64,000 nucleotides of DNA from positions 1 through 64,000 of the forward strand of contig NZ_JAAMRE010000015.1 in assembly GCF_013522705.1 (NCBI RefSeq). Direction: 5' to 3'. Below, one piece after another: positions 1 to 7,750 of the stretch (position 1 is its first letter; the number at the start of each line of letters is the position of its first letter). The notes beneath the pieces are model-generated. The model was not told the DNA's origin, made no database searches, and was given only the letters and a program-made list of their open reading frames with translations. A program made the translations under genes and the position numbers. This DNA comes from Pseudomonas lurida. GTDB taxonomy: Bacteria; Pseudomonadota; Gammaproteobacteria; Pseudomonadales; Pseudomonadaceae.

Positions 1-108
1 GGGCTGCGCAGCAGCCCCAATAGGAGCGTCGCAGTATGCCAGGCAGCTCCGGGACTATGTTTTGGGGCTGCTGCGCAGCCCAACGCGGGGCAAGCCCGCT
101 CGCCACAG
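1..108. repeat. REPIN, GII type, left end cut by window edge
   Basis: An inverted pair is visible: GGGCTGCGCAGCAGCCC at 1-17 and its complement at 64-80, followed by GCGGGGCAAGCCCGCTCGCC. This is the GTGAGCGGGCTTGCCC (GII) REP family known from P. fluorescens SBW25. Its outer left REP lies outside the window. It sits downstream of the fprB stop codon and fills most of the space to the window edge. Confidence 0.75.
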
Positions 109-170
109 GTGACTGATTGTCCGTTCCGTCTCTTAACTGACCGGCATTAGCCTCCAGGGGCGCCTTTCGT

Positions 171-947
171 TTACCAGTAGTTCTCCACCGCCACCTGGCC
201 CGGTCGCCTGGAGAGCGACAGGTTCATGTCGCGTTTCTTCAGCAGTTGGCGGGTGTCATCGACCATCTGCGGGTTACCGCAAATCAACACGCGTGAATGC
301 TCGGGGCTCAGTTTTACCCCGGCCGCCCGCTCCAGCTCGCCGTTTTCGATCAAGGTGGTGATGCGGCCGTTCAAGGCCCCCGGGTGCTGCTCACGAGTGA
401 CGATAGGCAGGTAGGTGAGTTTATGCGCGTACTCGGCCAAGTATTCGCGATCGCCCAGTTCCTTGATCAGCGACTGGTAAGCCAGCTCCCTGGCCTCACG
501 TGCGCTGTACACCAGGATGATGCGCTCGAATTTCTCCCAGGCTTCGAAGTCCTGCAGGATCGACAGAAACGGCGCCACGCCGGTGCCCGTGCCCAGCAAC
601 CACAGGTCGCGGCCATCGACGAATCGGTTCAACGTCAGATAACCCGTGGCCTGACGCTCCACCATCAGCGTGTCGCCGACACGCAGGCGGCTAAGCTCAC
701 TGGTGAACTCCCCCCCCGGTACGACGATCGAGAAGAAATCCAGGTACTCGTCAAAAGGCGCCGACACCACGGAATACGCGCGCCATACAGTGCTGCCATC
801 CGCCTTGGTGACCCCCAGGCGCACAAATTGGCCGGCGGTGAAACGAAATCCCGGATCGCGGGTGGTGCGCAGGGTGAAGAGGCTGGGGGTGAGCGATTGC
901 ACGTCGAGCAAGGTCTGGCAGGTGTATTTTTCAGCGCTGGCCGTCAT
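171..947 (-). CDS. fprB: Ferredoxin/flavodoxin-NADP(+) reductase FprB
   Basis: Predicted cytosolic flavoenzyme moving electrons between NADPH and ferredoxin or flavodoxin. The FAD-binding beta-barrel comes first (RAYSVVSAP, the R-x-Y-S flavin motif, near residue 58), then the NADP domain with GTGTGVAPFLSIL near residue 120 and a C-terminal ICGNPQMVDD. It ends in an aromatic residue (NYW), as in this subfamily. I chose the ATG at 945-947 (258 residues) because GGAG lies just upstream; a longer frame to 1004 adds 19 unrelated residues. It is divergent from the LuxR gene ppoR, the order I recall from P. putida. FprB rather than FprA is inferred from that context and the sequence. Confidence 0.85.
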   Translation of the reverse strand: MTASAEKYTCQTLLDVQSLTPSLFTLRTTRDPGFRFTAGQFVRLGVTKADGSTVWRAYSVVSAPFDEYLDFFSIVVPGGEFTSELSRLRVGDTLMVERQATGYLTLNRFVDGRDLWLLGTGTGVAPFLSILQDFEAWEKFERIILVYSAREARELAYQSLIKELGDREYLAEYAHKLTYLPIVTREQHPGALNGRITTLIENGELERAAGVKLSPEHSRVLICGNPQMVDDTRQLLKKRDMNLSLSRRPGQVAVENYW

Positions 948-1391
948 GGGGAACTCCGATCTGCAGAGGCCACTAGTGTCCCTCAAAGCCGCGCCGGCTA
1001 ACACCGGTGATTTGTACTGGCATTATCGACCGCTGACGGAATGTCGATCGCGACGATAGAAAGACCCTTTATTAGTTGCGGCTTTTGACTGATCAGATTT
1101 CTTGCACATGCACTAATCATTTAGCTATTAACGTCCTCCCGTTCGATTACTAGAGTAAAAACCCTAACTAAATGATATCAATTAGACACTACTTCAAAGG
1201 CCTCAAAATCAATACTCTTTTAAATAGCTACACAAAACTGTCAAGTCTGTACAAGTTAAAACCCTCGAAAATTACCAACTACTATTAATTTTTTTTCGTA
1301 CCTGAAAGTAGCCGGTGTCCTACACTCTTTTCCGAGCAGCATTGGGATCAGGACGTACCCAAGCCATGCCAATTCACATGGAGAGTTATCG
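948..1391. promoter_or_regulatory. fprB-ppoR divergent intergenic region
   Basis: This 444-base stretch has no credible gene and is clearly more A+T-rich than its neighbours, as expected for a double promoter. At 1236-1257 there is an imperfect lux-box-like site: outer half-sites AACTG and CAAGTT in inverted orientation, with AACT/AGTT exact. The inner positions match poorly. A good ribosome site GGAGAG at 1380-1385 precedes ppoR. No clear sigma-70 hexamer pair could be fixed by eye. Confidence 0.4.
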
Positions 1392-2102
1392 ATGGTCAAC
1401 TGGCACAACACACGCCCCCCAAAACTGAAAGAGGAGGACGAGATCACCAGTGTCTTTGAGATGGTCGTCAATGAAACCTACGCCCTCGGCTTTCACTTCT
1501 GCGCCTTCAAAATGAGTACTCAGCACACGACTAATCAAAATCTTGTATTCGAAAAAAACAACTATCCAAATGAGTGGAACAAACTCTACCGCCGCGCCAA
1601 GTTTTTTCATTACGACCCTGTGGTGACTCACTGCCAACGCTCTGTGTTGCCGTTTGTGTGGCAAGAAAGTGCCTTCGAAGGTTCGCCGCATCTGTGGCAA
1701 CTGGCTCGATCCTATGGCGTGCATTTGGGGTGGACACAGCCGTTGCACAGCCCCCACGGCGTGGTCAGCATGCTGACATTGAGCCGCCGCACAGGCGAAA
1801 TCACCCCGGAGGAACTGTACGAAAAAGCCGGCAATGCCCTGTGGCTGTGCCACGCGCTGCATACCGTAGTGGCGCATAAATACGCCAACGGCCCAGCTGC
1901 CAGGCCGTGCACAAAGTTGACCGCGCGCGAAATCGAAGTGCTGCGGTGGTCGGCGCTGGGCAAAACCGCGGCGGAGATCGCACAGATCCTGTGCCTGTCC
2001 GAACGCACGGTGGGGTTTCACAACTGCAGTTCGATGCGAAAACTGGGGGTCAATAACAAGATCGCCGCCGTGATGGTGGCTGCAAAGGCCGGCTTTCTAT
2101 AA
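1392..2102 (+). CDS. ppoR: LuxR-family acyl-homoserine-lactone receptor solo, PpoR-like
   Basis: Quorum-sensing type transcription factor without a partner luxI in the window. The N-terminal autoinducer domain keeps the usual conserved positions: W62, Y66, D75, P76, W90 and G113. The C-terminal LuxR helix-turn-helix runs from about residue 170 (LTAREIEVLRWSALGKTAAEIA) with the conserved E, L and G. All ligand-pocket residues being present suggests it still binds AHLs. In P. putida the solo ppoR lies between fprB and rlmG near the cio genes, the same order as here, hence the name. The start follows GGAGAG by 6 bases. 236 residues. Confidence 0.8.
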   Translation: MVNWHNTRPPKLKEEDEITSVFEMVVNETYALGFHFCAFKMSTQHTTNQNLVFEKNNYPNEWNKLYRRAKFFHYDPVVTHCQRSVLPFVWQESAFEGSPHLWQLARSYGVHLGWTQPLHSPHGVVSMLTLSRRTGEITPEELYEKAGNALWLCHALHTVVAHKYANGPAARPCTKLTAREIEVLRWSALGKTAAEIAQILCLSERTVGFHNCSSMRKLGVNNKIAAVMVAAKAGFL

Positions 2103-2226
2103 ACACCGCATGTAATCCGCACAAAAAAACCGTAACATTTGCGACCAGTTCCGGGTGATGACGCAGCCTTCAACGTCGTGTCGCCGTTCACCCAGAAGGT
2201 TCGACTACCCAGAGTTTCCTCCCCCC

Positions 2227-3351
2227 ATGCCCCTGCTCGACAGCCCCTTCGCCCAGCTCGATCTGATCCGCCAGCCCGAGCAGCACAACGACCCGCTGCA
2301 AGCCTTCGATGCCGCCGACGAATACCTGCTCAACCATCTGGCGGCACAGCAGCCGAACGTCAGCACCCGCGTGCTGGTGCTCAACGACAGCTTCGGCGCC
2401 CTGGCGGCCAGCCTTGAAGGCCGGGTGCAGGTGACGTCCAGCGGCGACTCGTTCCTGGCGGCCCAGGGCCTGGAGAAAAACCTGGTGCGCAACGCCAAGG
2501 CTTTCGATGCCGTGCCGTTCATTCCCGCAAGCGAGGTGCCCACCGGGCCGTTCGACCGCGTGCTGATCCGCGTGCCCAAAACCCTGGCGCTATTGGAAGA
2601 ACAACTGATACGCCTGCAGGGCCGACTGGCACCCGGCGCCGAAGTGATCGCCGGGGCGATGGTCAAGCACTTGCCACGCGCGGCCGGGGACCTGCTGGAA
2701 CGCTATATCGGGCCGATGCACGCCTCTCTGGCGGTCAAGAAAGCCCGACTGCTGATCGCCACCGTGGCCGAGCGCCCTGTCGCCGCTTCGCCCTATCCGA
2801 CGCGTTACACCCTGGACACTCCCGCCCTTGAGTTGCTGAACCACGCCAACGTGTTCTGTCGCGAAGGCCTGGACATCGGCACCCGCGCGTTCCTGCCGCA
2901 CCTGCCGACCGGCCTGGGCGATGCCCGCGTGGCCGACCTCGGCTGCGGCAACGGCGTGCTGGCGATTGCCAGCGCGCTGCACAACCCCGACGCGCACTAC
3001 ACCCTGGTGGACGAGTCCTACATGGCCGTGCAATCGGCCCGTGAAAACTGGCAGGCCGCGCTCGGTGAGCGTGCCGTGATCGTGCGCGCCGCCGATGGCC
3101 TGGCCGGGCAAGCGGCCCAATCGCTGGACGTGGTGCTGTGCAACCCGCCATTCCACCAGCAGCAGGTGGTCGGCGACTTCCTTGCCTGGCGCATGTTCCA
3201 GCAGGCTCGTGAGGCGTTGGTGGTGGGCGGTGCGCTGTATATCGTCGGCAACCGCCACCTGGGTTATCACAGCAAATTGGCGCGGCTGTTCCGCGGCGTC
3301 GAGCAGGTGGCGGCCACGCCCAAGTTCGTGATTCTCAAAGCCCGCAAATAA
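2227..3351 (+). CDS. rlmG: 23S rRNA (guanine1835-N2)-methyltransferase RlmG
   Basis: SAM-dependent methyltransferase of the RsmC/RlmG type, modifying G1835 of 23S rRNA. A degenerate N-terminal methyltransferase-like half is followed by the catalytic half with the SAM motif VADLGCGNGVLAIAS near residue 235 and the N2-guanine motif NPPFH near 300. The frame opens at 2155, but the extra 24 residues are low-complexity. The ATG at 2227 (MPLLDSPFAQLDL) gives 374 residues, the usual family length, although its ribosome site is weak. It lies between ppoR and the convergent cio operon. Confidence 0.88.
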   Translation: MPLLDSPFAQLDLIRQPEQHNDPLQAFDAADEYLLNHLAAQQPNVSTRVLVLNDSFGALAASLEGRVQVTSSGDSFLAAQGLEKNLVRNAKAFDAVPFIPASEVPTGPFDRVLIRVPKTLALLEEQLIRLQGRLAPGAEVIAGAMVKHLPRAAGDLLERYIGPMHASLAVKKARLLIATVAERPVAASPYPTRYTLDTPALELLNHANVFCREGLDIGTRAFLPHLPTGLGDARVADLGCGNGVLAIASALHNPDAHYTLVDESYMAVQSARENWQAALGERAVIVRAADGLAGQAAQSLDVVLCNPPFHQQQVVGDFLAWRMFQQAREALVVGGALYIVGNRHLGYHSKLARLFRGVEQVAATPKFVILKARK

Positions 3352-3387
3352 AAAAAGACCCCGCCCCTACAACGTAGAAACAGGGTC
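3350..3387 (-). terminator. Intrinsic terminator of the cioAB operon (minus strand)
   Basis: Read on the minus strand, GACCCTGTTTCTAC pairs with GTAGGGGCGGGGTC: a 14-pair stem with four G-U pairs and a GTT loop, followed by seven T. On the plus strand those four positions are C-A mismatches and no T tract follows. It therefore serves the cio operon rather than rlmG. Confidence 0.85.
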
Positions 3388-3421
3388 AAAAAACCGTGCC
3401 GCAAGGCAACGGGATGGGATG

Positions 3422-3589
3422 TCAGTGGGTGGTCAGGCCGGCCGCATTCATGAACATGCGCATCAGGCTGGCCACGACGAACAGTGCCAGCACGCTGCCG
3501 GTCCAAATCATCGCCAGCCACCCCAGGCGCCGCCACAGCGGTTGCTTTTCAGCCTGTTCGATCTCGTGCAACGAAGGCTTGCCGGACAT
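3422..3589 (-). CDS. DUF2474 small membrane protein of the cio operon (CydX-like position)
   Basis: A 55-residue frame starting MSGKPSLHEIEQAEKQPLW with one membrane helix (about residues 24-43, LAMIWTGSVLALFVVASLM). It begins 13 bases after the cioB stop and has GGAGGGG as ribosome site. DUF2474 proteins follow many cioAB/cydAB operons of proteobacteria. By position and shape it is the likely third, small subunit of the oxidase, comparable to CydX of E. coli. That role is inferred from context. It is easily missed because of its size. Confidence 0.8.
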   Translation of the reverse strand: MSGKPSLHEIEQAEKQPLWRRLGWLAMIWTGSVLALFVVASLMRMFMNAAGLTTH

Positions 3590-3601
3590 GTCGCGCCCCT
3601 C

Positions 3602-4609
3602 CTAGTGGTAACCGTCTTCGTGGGTGACCTTGCCGCGGAACACGTAGTAGCTCCAGAAGGTGTAACCCAGGATGAATGGGATGATGAACAAGGTGCCCAC
3701 CAGCATGAAGCCTTGGCTCTGCGGCGGTGCGGCGGCGTCCCAGATCGACACCGACGGCGGCACGATGTTCGGCCACAGGCTGATCCCCAGGCCGCTGTAG
3801 CCGAGGAAGATCAGCACCAGCGTCAGCAGGAACGGTGTGTAGTGCGCATTGCGCGCCACCGCGCGAATCAGCCCGTACATGGTCACCAGCACCAGCAGCG
3901 GCACCGGCAGGAACCAGAACAGATTAGGCAGGGTGAACCAGCGCGAGGCGATTTCCGCGTGCGACAGCGGGGTCCACAGGCTGACGATGCCGATCACCGC
4001 CAGCACCACGAATGCCAACGGCCGCGCCAGGTTGTGCATCTGTTCCTGCAGCTTGCCTTCGGTCTTCATGATCAGCCAGGTGCAGCCGAGCAAGGCATAC
4101 GCGACGATCAGCGCTACGCCGCAGAACAGCGTAAACGGCGTGAGCCAGTCCAGCGAACCGCCGGCGAACTGGCGATTGACCACCGGAATGCCGTCAATGA
4201 ACGCCCCCAGCGCCACGCCCTGGAAGAACGTCGCCGCGAGCGAACCGCCGATGAAGGCCTTGTCCCACAGATGGCGCTTGTGGTCCTTGGCTTTGAAGCG
4301 GAACTCGAACGCCACGCCGCGAAAAATCAACCCCACCAGCATCAGGATCAGCGGCAGGTACAGCGCCGACAGCACCACCGAATAAGCCAGCGGGAAGGCG
4401 CCGTACAGCGCCGCCCCACCCAGCACCAGCCATGTTTCATTGCCGTCCCAGACCGGCGCGACGGTGTTCATCATCACGTCACGGTCGACTTTGCCCGGAA
4501 CAAACGGAAAGAGGATGCCGATGCCCAGGTCGAAGCCGTCCATCACCACGTACATCATGATGCCGAAGATGATGATCACGGCCCAGATCAGCGGAAGATC
4601 AATACCCAT
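3602..4609 (-). CDS. cioB: Cyanide-insensitive quinol oxidase subunit II (CioB)
   Basis: Subunit II of a cytochrome bd-type quinol oxidase in the inner membrane, homologous to CydB. The N-terminus MGIDLPLIWAVIIIFGIMMYVVMDGFDLGIG with the GFDLG motif is typical; about eight or nine membrane helices follow, with APVWDGNETWLV in the second. Starting at 4609 gives 335 residues, the length I recall for P. aeruginosa CioB. The longer frame adds a threonine run that encodes no family sequence. The ATG follows the cioA stop by one base (TGAGATG), so the two are translationally coupled. Confidence 0.93.
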   Translation of the reverse strand: MGIDLPLIWAVIIIFGIMMYVVMDGFDLGIGILFPFVPGKVDRDVMMNTVAPVWDGNETWLVLGGAALYGAFPLAYSVVLSALYLPLILMLVGLIFRGVAFEFRFKAKDHKRHLWDKAFIGGSLAATFFQGVALGAFIDGIPVVNRQFAGGSLDWLTPFTLFCGVALIVAYALLGCTWLIMKTEGKLQEQMHNLARPLAFVVLAVIGIVSLWTPLSHAEIASRWFTLPNLFWFLPVPLLVLVTMYGLIRAVARNAHYTPFLLTLVLIFLGYSGLGISLWPNIVPPSVSIWDAAAPPQSQGFMLVGTLFIIPFILGYTFWSYYVFRGKVTHEDGYH

Positions 4610-4610
4610 C

Positions 4611-6050
4611 TCAATTCCCCTTGTGCTGGATGTGGTCGTGGTCGTCGTCGGTGCCATCGTCGGCCGCCGACAACGGACGTGCCGGTGTGCGTTTCTGGCC
4701 GGGGCCGCCGTGGGTCGGTTCGGTGCTGTCGTGGGTCACAGGACCTTTGCGCACCAGGCGCATCATGTAGCCCAGGCCCGCGCCGAACAGGGCGAAGTAC
4801 ACCACCACGAACAACACCAGGGTGATGGTCATCTGCGCCACGCTATGCCCGGAGGAGGCATCCGCCGTGCGCATCAGCCCATAGACCACCCAAGGCTGGC
4901 GCCCGATTTCGGTGGTGAACCAACCGGCGAGGATCGCGATCAGGCCGGACGGGCCCATCCACAACGCCAGGTACAGGAACGGTCTGGAGGTATACATCCG
5001 GTCGCCCCGGCGCAGCCACAAGCTGAACAGACCGGTAAAGATCATCAGGAACCCCAACCCGACCATAACCCGGAAGGACCAGAACACCACGGTCGAATTC
5101 GGTCGGTCCTGCGGCGCGAACTCCTTGAGTGCAGGCACCTGTTTATCCAGGGAATGGGTCAGGATCAGGCTGCCCAGGTAGGGAATCTCTACGGCGTACT
5201 TGGTTTTTTCCGCCTGCATTTCGGGCCAGCCGAACAGGATCAGCGGCGTCGCCTCATTGCCTTTATTTTCCCAGTGACCTTCGATCGCGGCGATCTTCGC
5301 CGGCTGGTGCTCCAGGGTATTGAGCCCGTGGAAGTCGCCGATCACCGCCTGGACAGGCGCCACAATCAGCGCCATCCACATCGCCATGGAGAGCATTTTG
5401 CGGATCGCCGGGTTGTCCTTGCCGCGCAGCAAGTGCCAGGCCGCCGAGGAGCCGACGAAGAATGCGGTCGCCACGAAGGCCGCCGTGGCCATGTGCATCA
5501 AGCGGTAGGGGAATGAAGGGTTGAAGATTACCGCCAGCCAGTCGGTGGGGATCACGCGGCCGTCGATGATTTCAAAGCCCTGGGGCGTCTGCATCCAGCT
5601 GTTGGACGCCAGGATCCAGAAGGTGGAGATCAGCGTACCCACGGCCACCATCACCGTGGAGAAGAAGTGCAGCTTGCGCCCCACCTTGTTCCAGCCGAAC
5701 AGCATCACGCCAAGAAAACCGGCCTCGAGGAAGAACGCCGTGAGCACTTCATACGTCAGCAAGGGGCCGGTGACGGCGCCGGCGAAATCCGAGAAGCGGC
5801 TCCAGTTGGTGCCGAACTGGTAGGCCATGACCAACCCCGAGACCACGCCCATGCCGAAGTTGACGGCAAAGATCTTCGACCAGAAATGGTAAAGGTCACG
5901 GTAGGTATCGTTATGGGTCTTGAGCCAGAGCCCTTCCAGCACCGCAAGGTAACTGGCCAGGCCGATGGTAATCGCCGGGAACAGGATGTGAAATGAGACG
6001 GTGAACGCAAATTGAATTCGGGCGAGATCTAACGCCTCCAAACCGAACAT
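4611..6050 (-). CDS. cioA: Cyanide-insensitive quinol oxidase subunit I (CioA)
   Basis: Haem-bearing subunit I of a bd-type terminal oxidase that reduces O2 with ubiquinol. Visible landmarks: H21 in FTVSFHILFPAITIG (haem ligand), H in YRLMHMATAAF (haem b558 region), K and E in AKIAAIEGHW (quinol-binding loop), and GWFTTEIGRQPWVVYG. The Q-loop is short, as in the CIO branch rather than E. coli CydA. The start at 6050 follows AGGAAGACTT; 479 residues. The C-terminal tail is rich in D and H. The upstream Anr box suggests oxygen-linked control; in P. aeruginosa, Anr is reported to repress cioAB. Confidence 0.93.
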   Translation of the reverse strand: MFGLEALDLARIQFAFTVSFHILFPAITIGLASYLAVLEGLWLKTHNDTYRDLYHFWSKIFAVNFGMGVVSGLVMAYQFGTNWSRFSDFAGAVTGPLLTYEVLTAFFLEAGFLGVMLFGWNKVGRKLHFFSTVMVAVGTLISTFWILASNSWMQTPQGFEIIDGRVIPTDWLAVIFNPSFPYRLMHMATAAFVATAFFVGSSAAWHLLRGKDNPAIRKMLSMAMWMALIVAPVQAVIGDFHGLNTLEHQPAKIAAIEGHWENKGNEATPLILFGWPEMQAEKTKYAVEIPYLGSLILTHSLDKQVPALKEFAPQDRPNSTVVFWSFRVMVGLGFLMIFTGLFSLWLRRGDRMYTSRPFLYLALWMGPSGLIAILAGWFTTEIGRQPWVVYGLMRTADASSGHSVAQMTITLVLFVVVYFALFGAGLGYMMRLVRKGPVTHDSTEPTHGGPGQKRTPARPLSAADDGTDDDHDHIQHKGN

Positions 6051-6208
6051 AAGTCTTCCTCTGTCAGGTAATACCGGCTGCTGGCGGGAGCCTGCACCCA
6101 CTGCCCCCACGGATATGGAGTGTGGCGAATTTCAATTCGTTTCTTTTTTTGGCCAACCACGTAGGGAATCCGGCCTTGCGGCCCGCCAGGACAAATCATG
6201 GGATGGAT

Positions 6209-6222
6209 TTGATCTGGATCAA
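6209..6222. promoter_or_regulatory. Perfect Anr/FNR box in the cioA-MFS intergenic region
   Basis: TTGATCTGGATCAA matches the Anr/FNR/Dnr consensus TTGAT-N4-ATCAA at all ten fixed positions and is symmetric. It lies about 160 bases upstream of cioA and 150 upstream of the divergent MFS gene. The rest of 6051-6369 holds no gene I can support. Confidence 0.85.
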
Positions 6223-6369
6223 TTACAGCTCAAAGAGTAGTCCCATTTTTGCTGTCCAGTTGTGTGGTCGATTGACGCGTGACAGGCTGCCTCACCCCGG
6301 TTCTCGCAACTATTTGTTACAGCTTGATGCTAATCTCGCCCTTCCCTCCGGCCTTGATCTGAATTCCCG

Positions 6370-7620
6370 ATGCCTAGTGAACCTGCGTTGCTGTTGCGTC
6401 ACCACCGCCCCTTCATAGCGTTCTGGCTGGCGCGGATCTTTACCGCAAGTGGCTTCCAGATGCTGACCGTGGCCATCGGCTGGAACCTTTACCAACTGAC
6501 CGGCAATGTGCTGGACCTGGGTTTGGTCGGCCTGGTGGAGTTTGTACCCCGCGTGCTGTTCATGCTGCACACCGGGCATGTAGCCGACCGTTATGAGCGA
6601 CGCAAGGTCGCGGCCATTTGCCAGACCGTACAGGCGCTGATTGCGCTGTCCCTGGCCATCGGCGGCCTGACCGGCAACGTAACCCGCGAGATGATCTTTA
6701 TCCTCGCCTTCCTGCTCGGGGCTGCGCGGTCTTTTGAAATGCCCACCACCCAGGCGCTGCTCCCCAGCATCGTGCCCAGCGCGCTGTTCCCGCGTGCCGT
6801 GGCATCGTCGCAGTCCGCCCAGCAACTGGCCACCATCGTCGCACCTGCCTTGGGTGGTTTGCTCTACGCGTTCGGCAGCGTGTGGGTGTATGGCCCTACC
6901 GTGGTGTTGTACCTGATCGCCTGCGCGCTGACCCTCAACCTGCCTGCCCGCCAGACGCCGCTGAACAAAGGCAAGGCCACCTTGGATTCGCTGCTGGCCG
7001 GCATCCGTTTTATCCGCAGTCGTCCGGACATCCTGGGGGCCATTTCCCTGGACTTGTTCGCGGTGCTGCTGGGCGGCGCCACCGCGCTGCTGCCGGTGTT
7101 CGCCAAAGACATCCTGCTGACCGGCCCCTGGGGCCTGGGCCTGTTGCGCTCGGCACCGGCGGTAGGGGCGTTGTTGATGTCGTTGTGGCTGGCGCGCTTC
7201 TCGGTGGACCGCCACGTCGGCCGCGTGATGTTCACCGCCGTCGGCGTATTCGGCGTGGCGACCATCGCTTTCGGCCTGTCCACTTCGTTCTGGTTTTCCC
7301 TGGCGGTATTGGTGGTGCTGGGCGCGGCGGACATGATCAGCATGGTCATCCGTGCGTCCTTCGTGCAGTTGGAAACGCCGGATGAAATGCGCGGGCGCGT
7401 CAGTGCCGTCAACGGCCTGTTTATCGGCGCGTCGAATCAATTGGGCGAATTCGAATCCGGCATCACCGCCCACTGGTTCGGCACCGTGCCCGCCGTGGTG
7501 ATGGGCGGGATCGGCACCCTGGTGGTCACCGGGGTGTGGATCAAACTGTTCCCCACCCTGGCCAACCGTGATCGCATGCATGTGCCGGTGGAAGAACCGG
7601 TCTCGAAACCCACCGCATAG
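6370..7620 (+). CDS. MFS transporter, EntS/MFS_3-like exporter
   Basis: A 416-residue, roughly twelve-helix major facilitator. It carries the loop 2-3 signature HTGHVADRYERRKV near residue 72 and a related segment ETPDEMRGRVSAVNGLF in the second half. These and the overall layout are those of the MFS_3 group, which includes the enterobactin exporter EntS. No siderophore genes or Fur site are seen nearby, so the substrate is unknown. It is divergent from cioA and shares the region with the Anr box. The ribosome site is poor. Confidence 0.8.
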   Translation: MPSEPALLLRHHRPFIAFWLARIFTASGFQMLTVAIGWNLYQLTGNVLDLGLVGLVEFVPRVLFMLHTGHVADRYERRKVAAICQTVQALIALSLAIGGLTGNVTREMIFILAFLLGAARSFEMPTTQALLPSIVPSALFPRAVASSQSAQQLATIVAPALGGLLYAFGSVWVYGPTVVLYLIACALTLNLPARQTPLNKGKATLDSLLAGIRFIRSRPDILGAISLDLFAVLLGGATALLPVFAKDILLTGPWGLGLLRSAPAVGALLMSLWLARFSVDRHVGRVMFTAVGVFGVATIAFGLSTSFWFSLAVLVVLGAADMISMVIRASFVQLETPDEMRGRVSAVNGLFIGASNQLGEFESGITAHWFGTVPAVVMGGIGTLVVTGVWIKLFPTLANRDRMHVPVEEPVSKPTA

Positions 7621-7642
7621 GCGCTGTGGCGACAAGGTCAAT

Positions 7643-7735
7643 GGGGGAGAGGGCTTGCCCTCGATGGCGGCGTAACAGTCGAAGCATCCATTGACTGAAA
7701 CACCGCCACTGGGGGGCTGGCCCCCTCTCACATTT
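7643..7735. repeat. Degenerate REPIN, GI type
   Basis: GGGGGAGAGGGCTTGCCCTC at 7643-7662 and the inverted GGGGGGCTGGCCCCCTCTCA near 7710-7729 flank a spacer with GATGGCGG and its partner CCGCCA. It fills the convergent space between the MFS gene and the oxidoreductase operon and could stop transcription from both sides. Confidence 0.7.
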
Positions 7736-7750
7736 GGATAGACCGTGTTT

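Noticed and set aside
1256..1471. 71-codon minus-strand frame overlapping the ppoR start
   Set aside because: No ribosome site, lies across the promoter and the first codons of ppoR, and shows no recognisable sequence.
3419..4825. Open frame of 468 codons opposite cioB and cioA
   Set aside because: It is the GC-rich antisense shadow of clearly conserved cio genes. Its translation is H/Q/R-rich without domain character. The same holds for the long antisense frames opposite ladS, hrpB, lnt, amn, quiC, the MFS genes and paoC.
6122..6418. 98-codon plus-strand frame between cioA and the MFS gene
   Set aside because: It runs through the Anr box and into the MFS coding region in another frame, and has no family resemblance.
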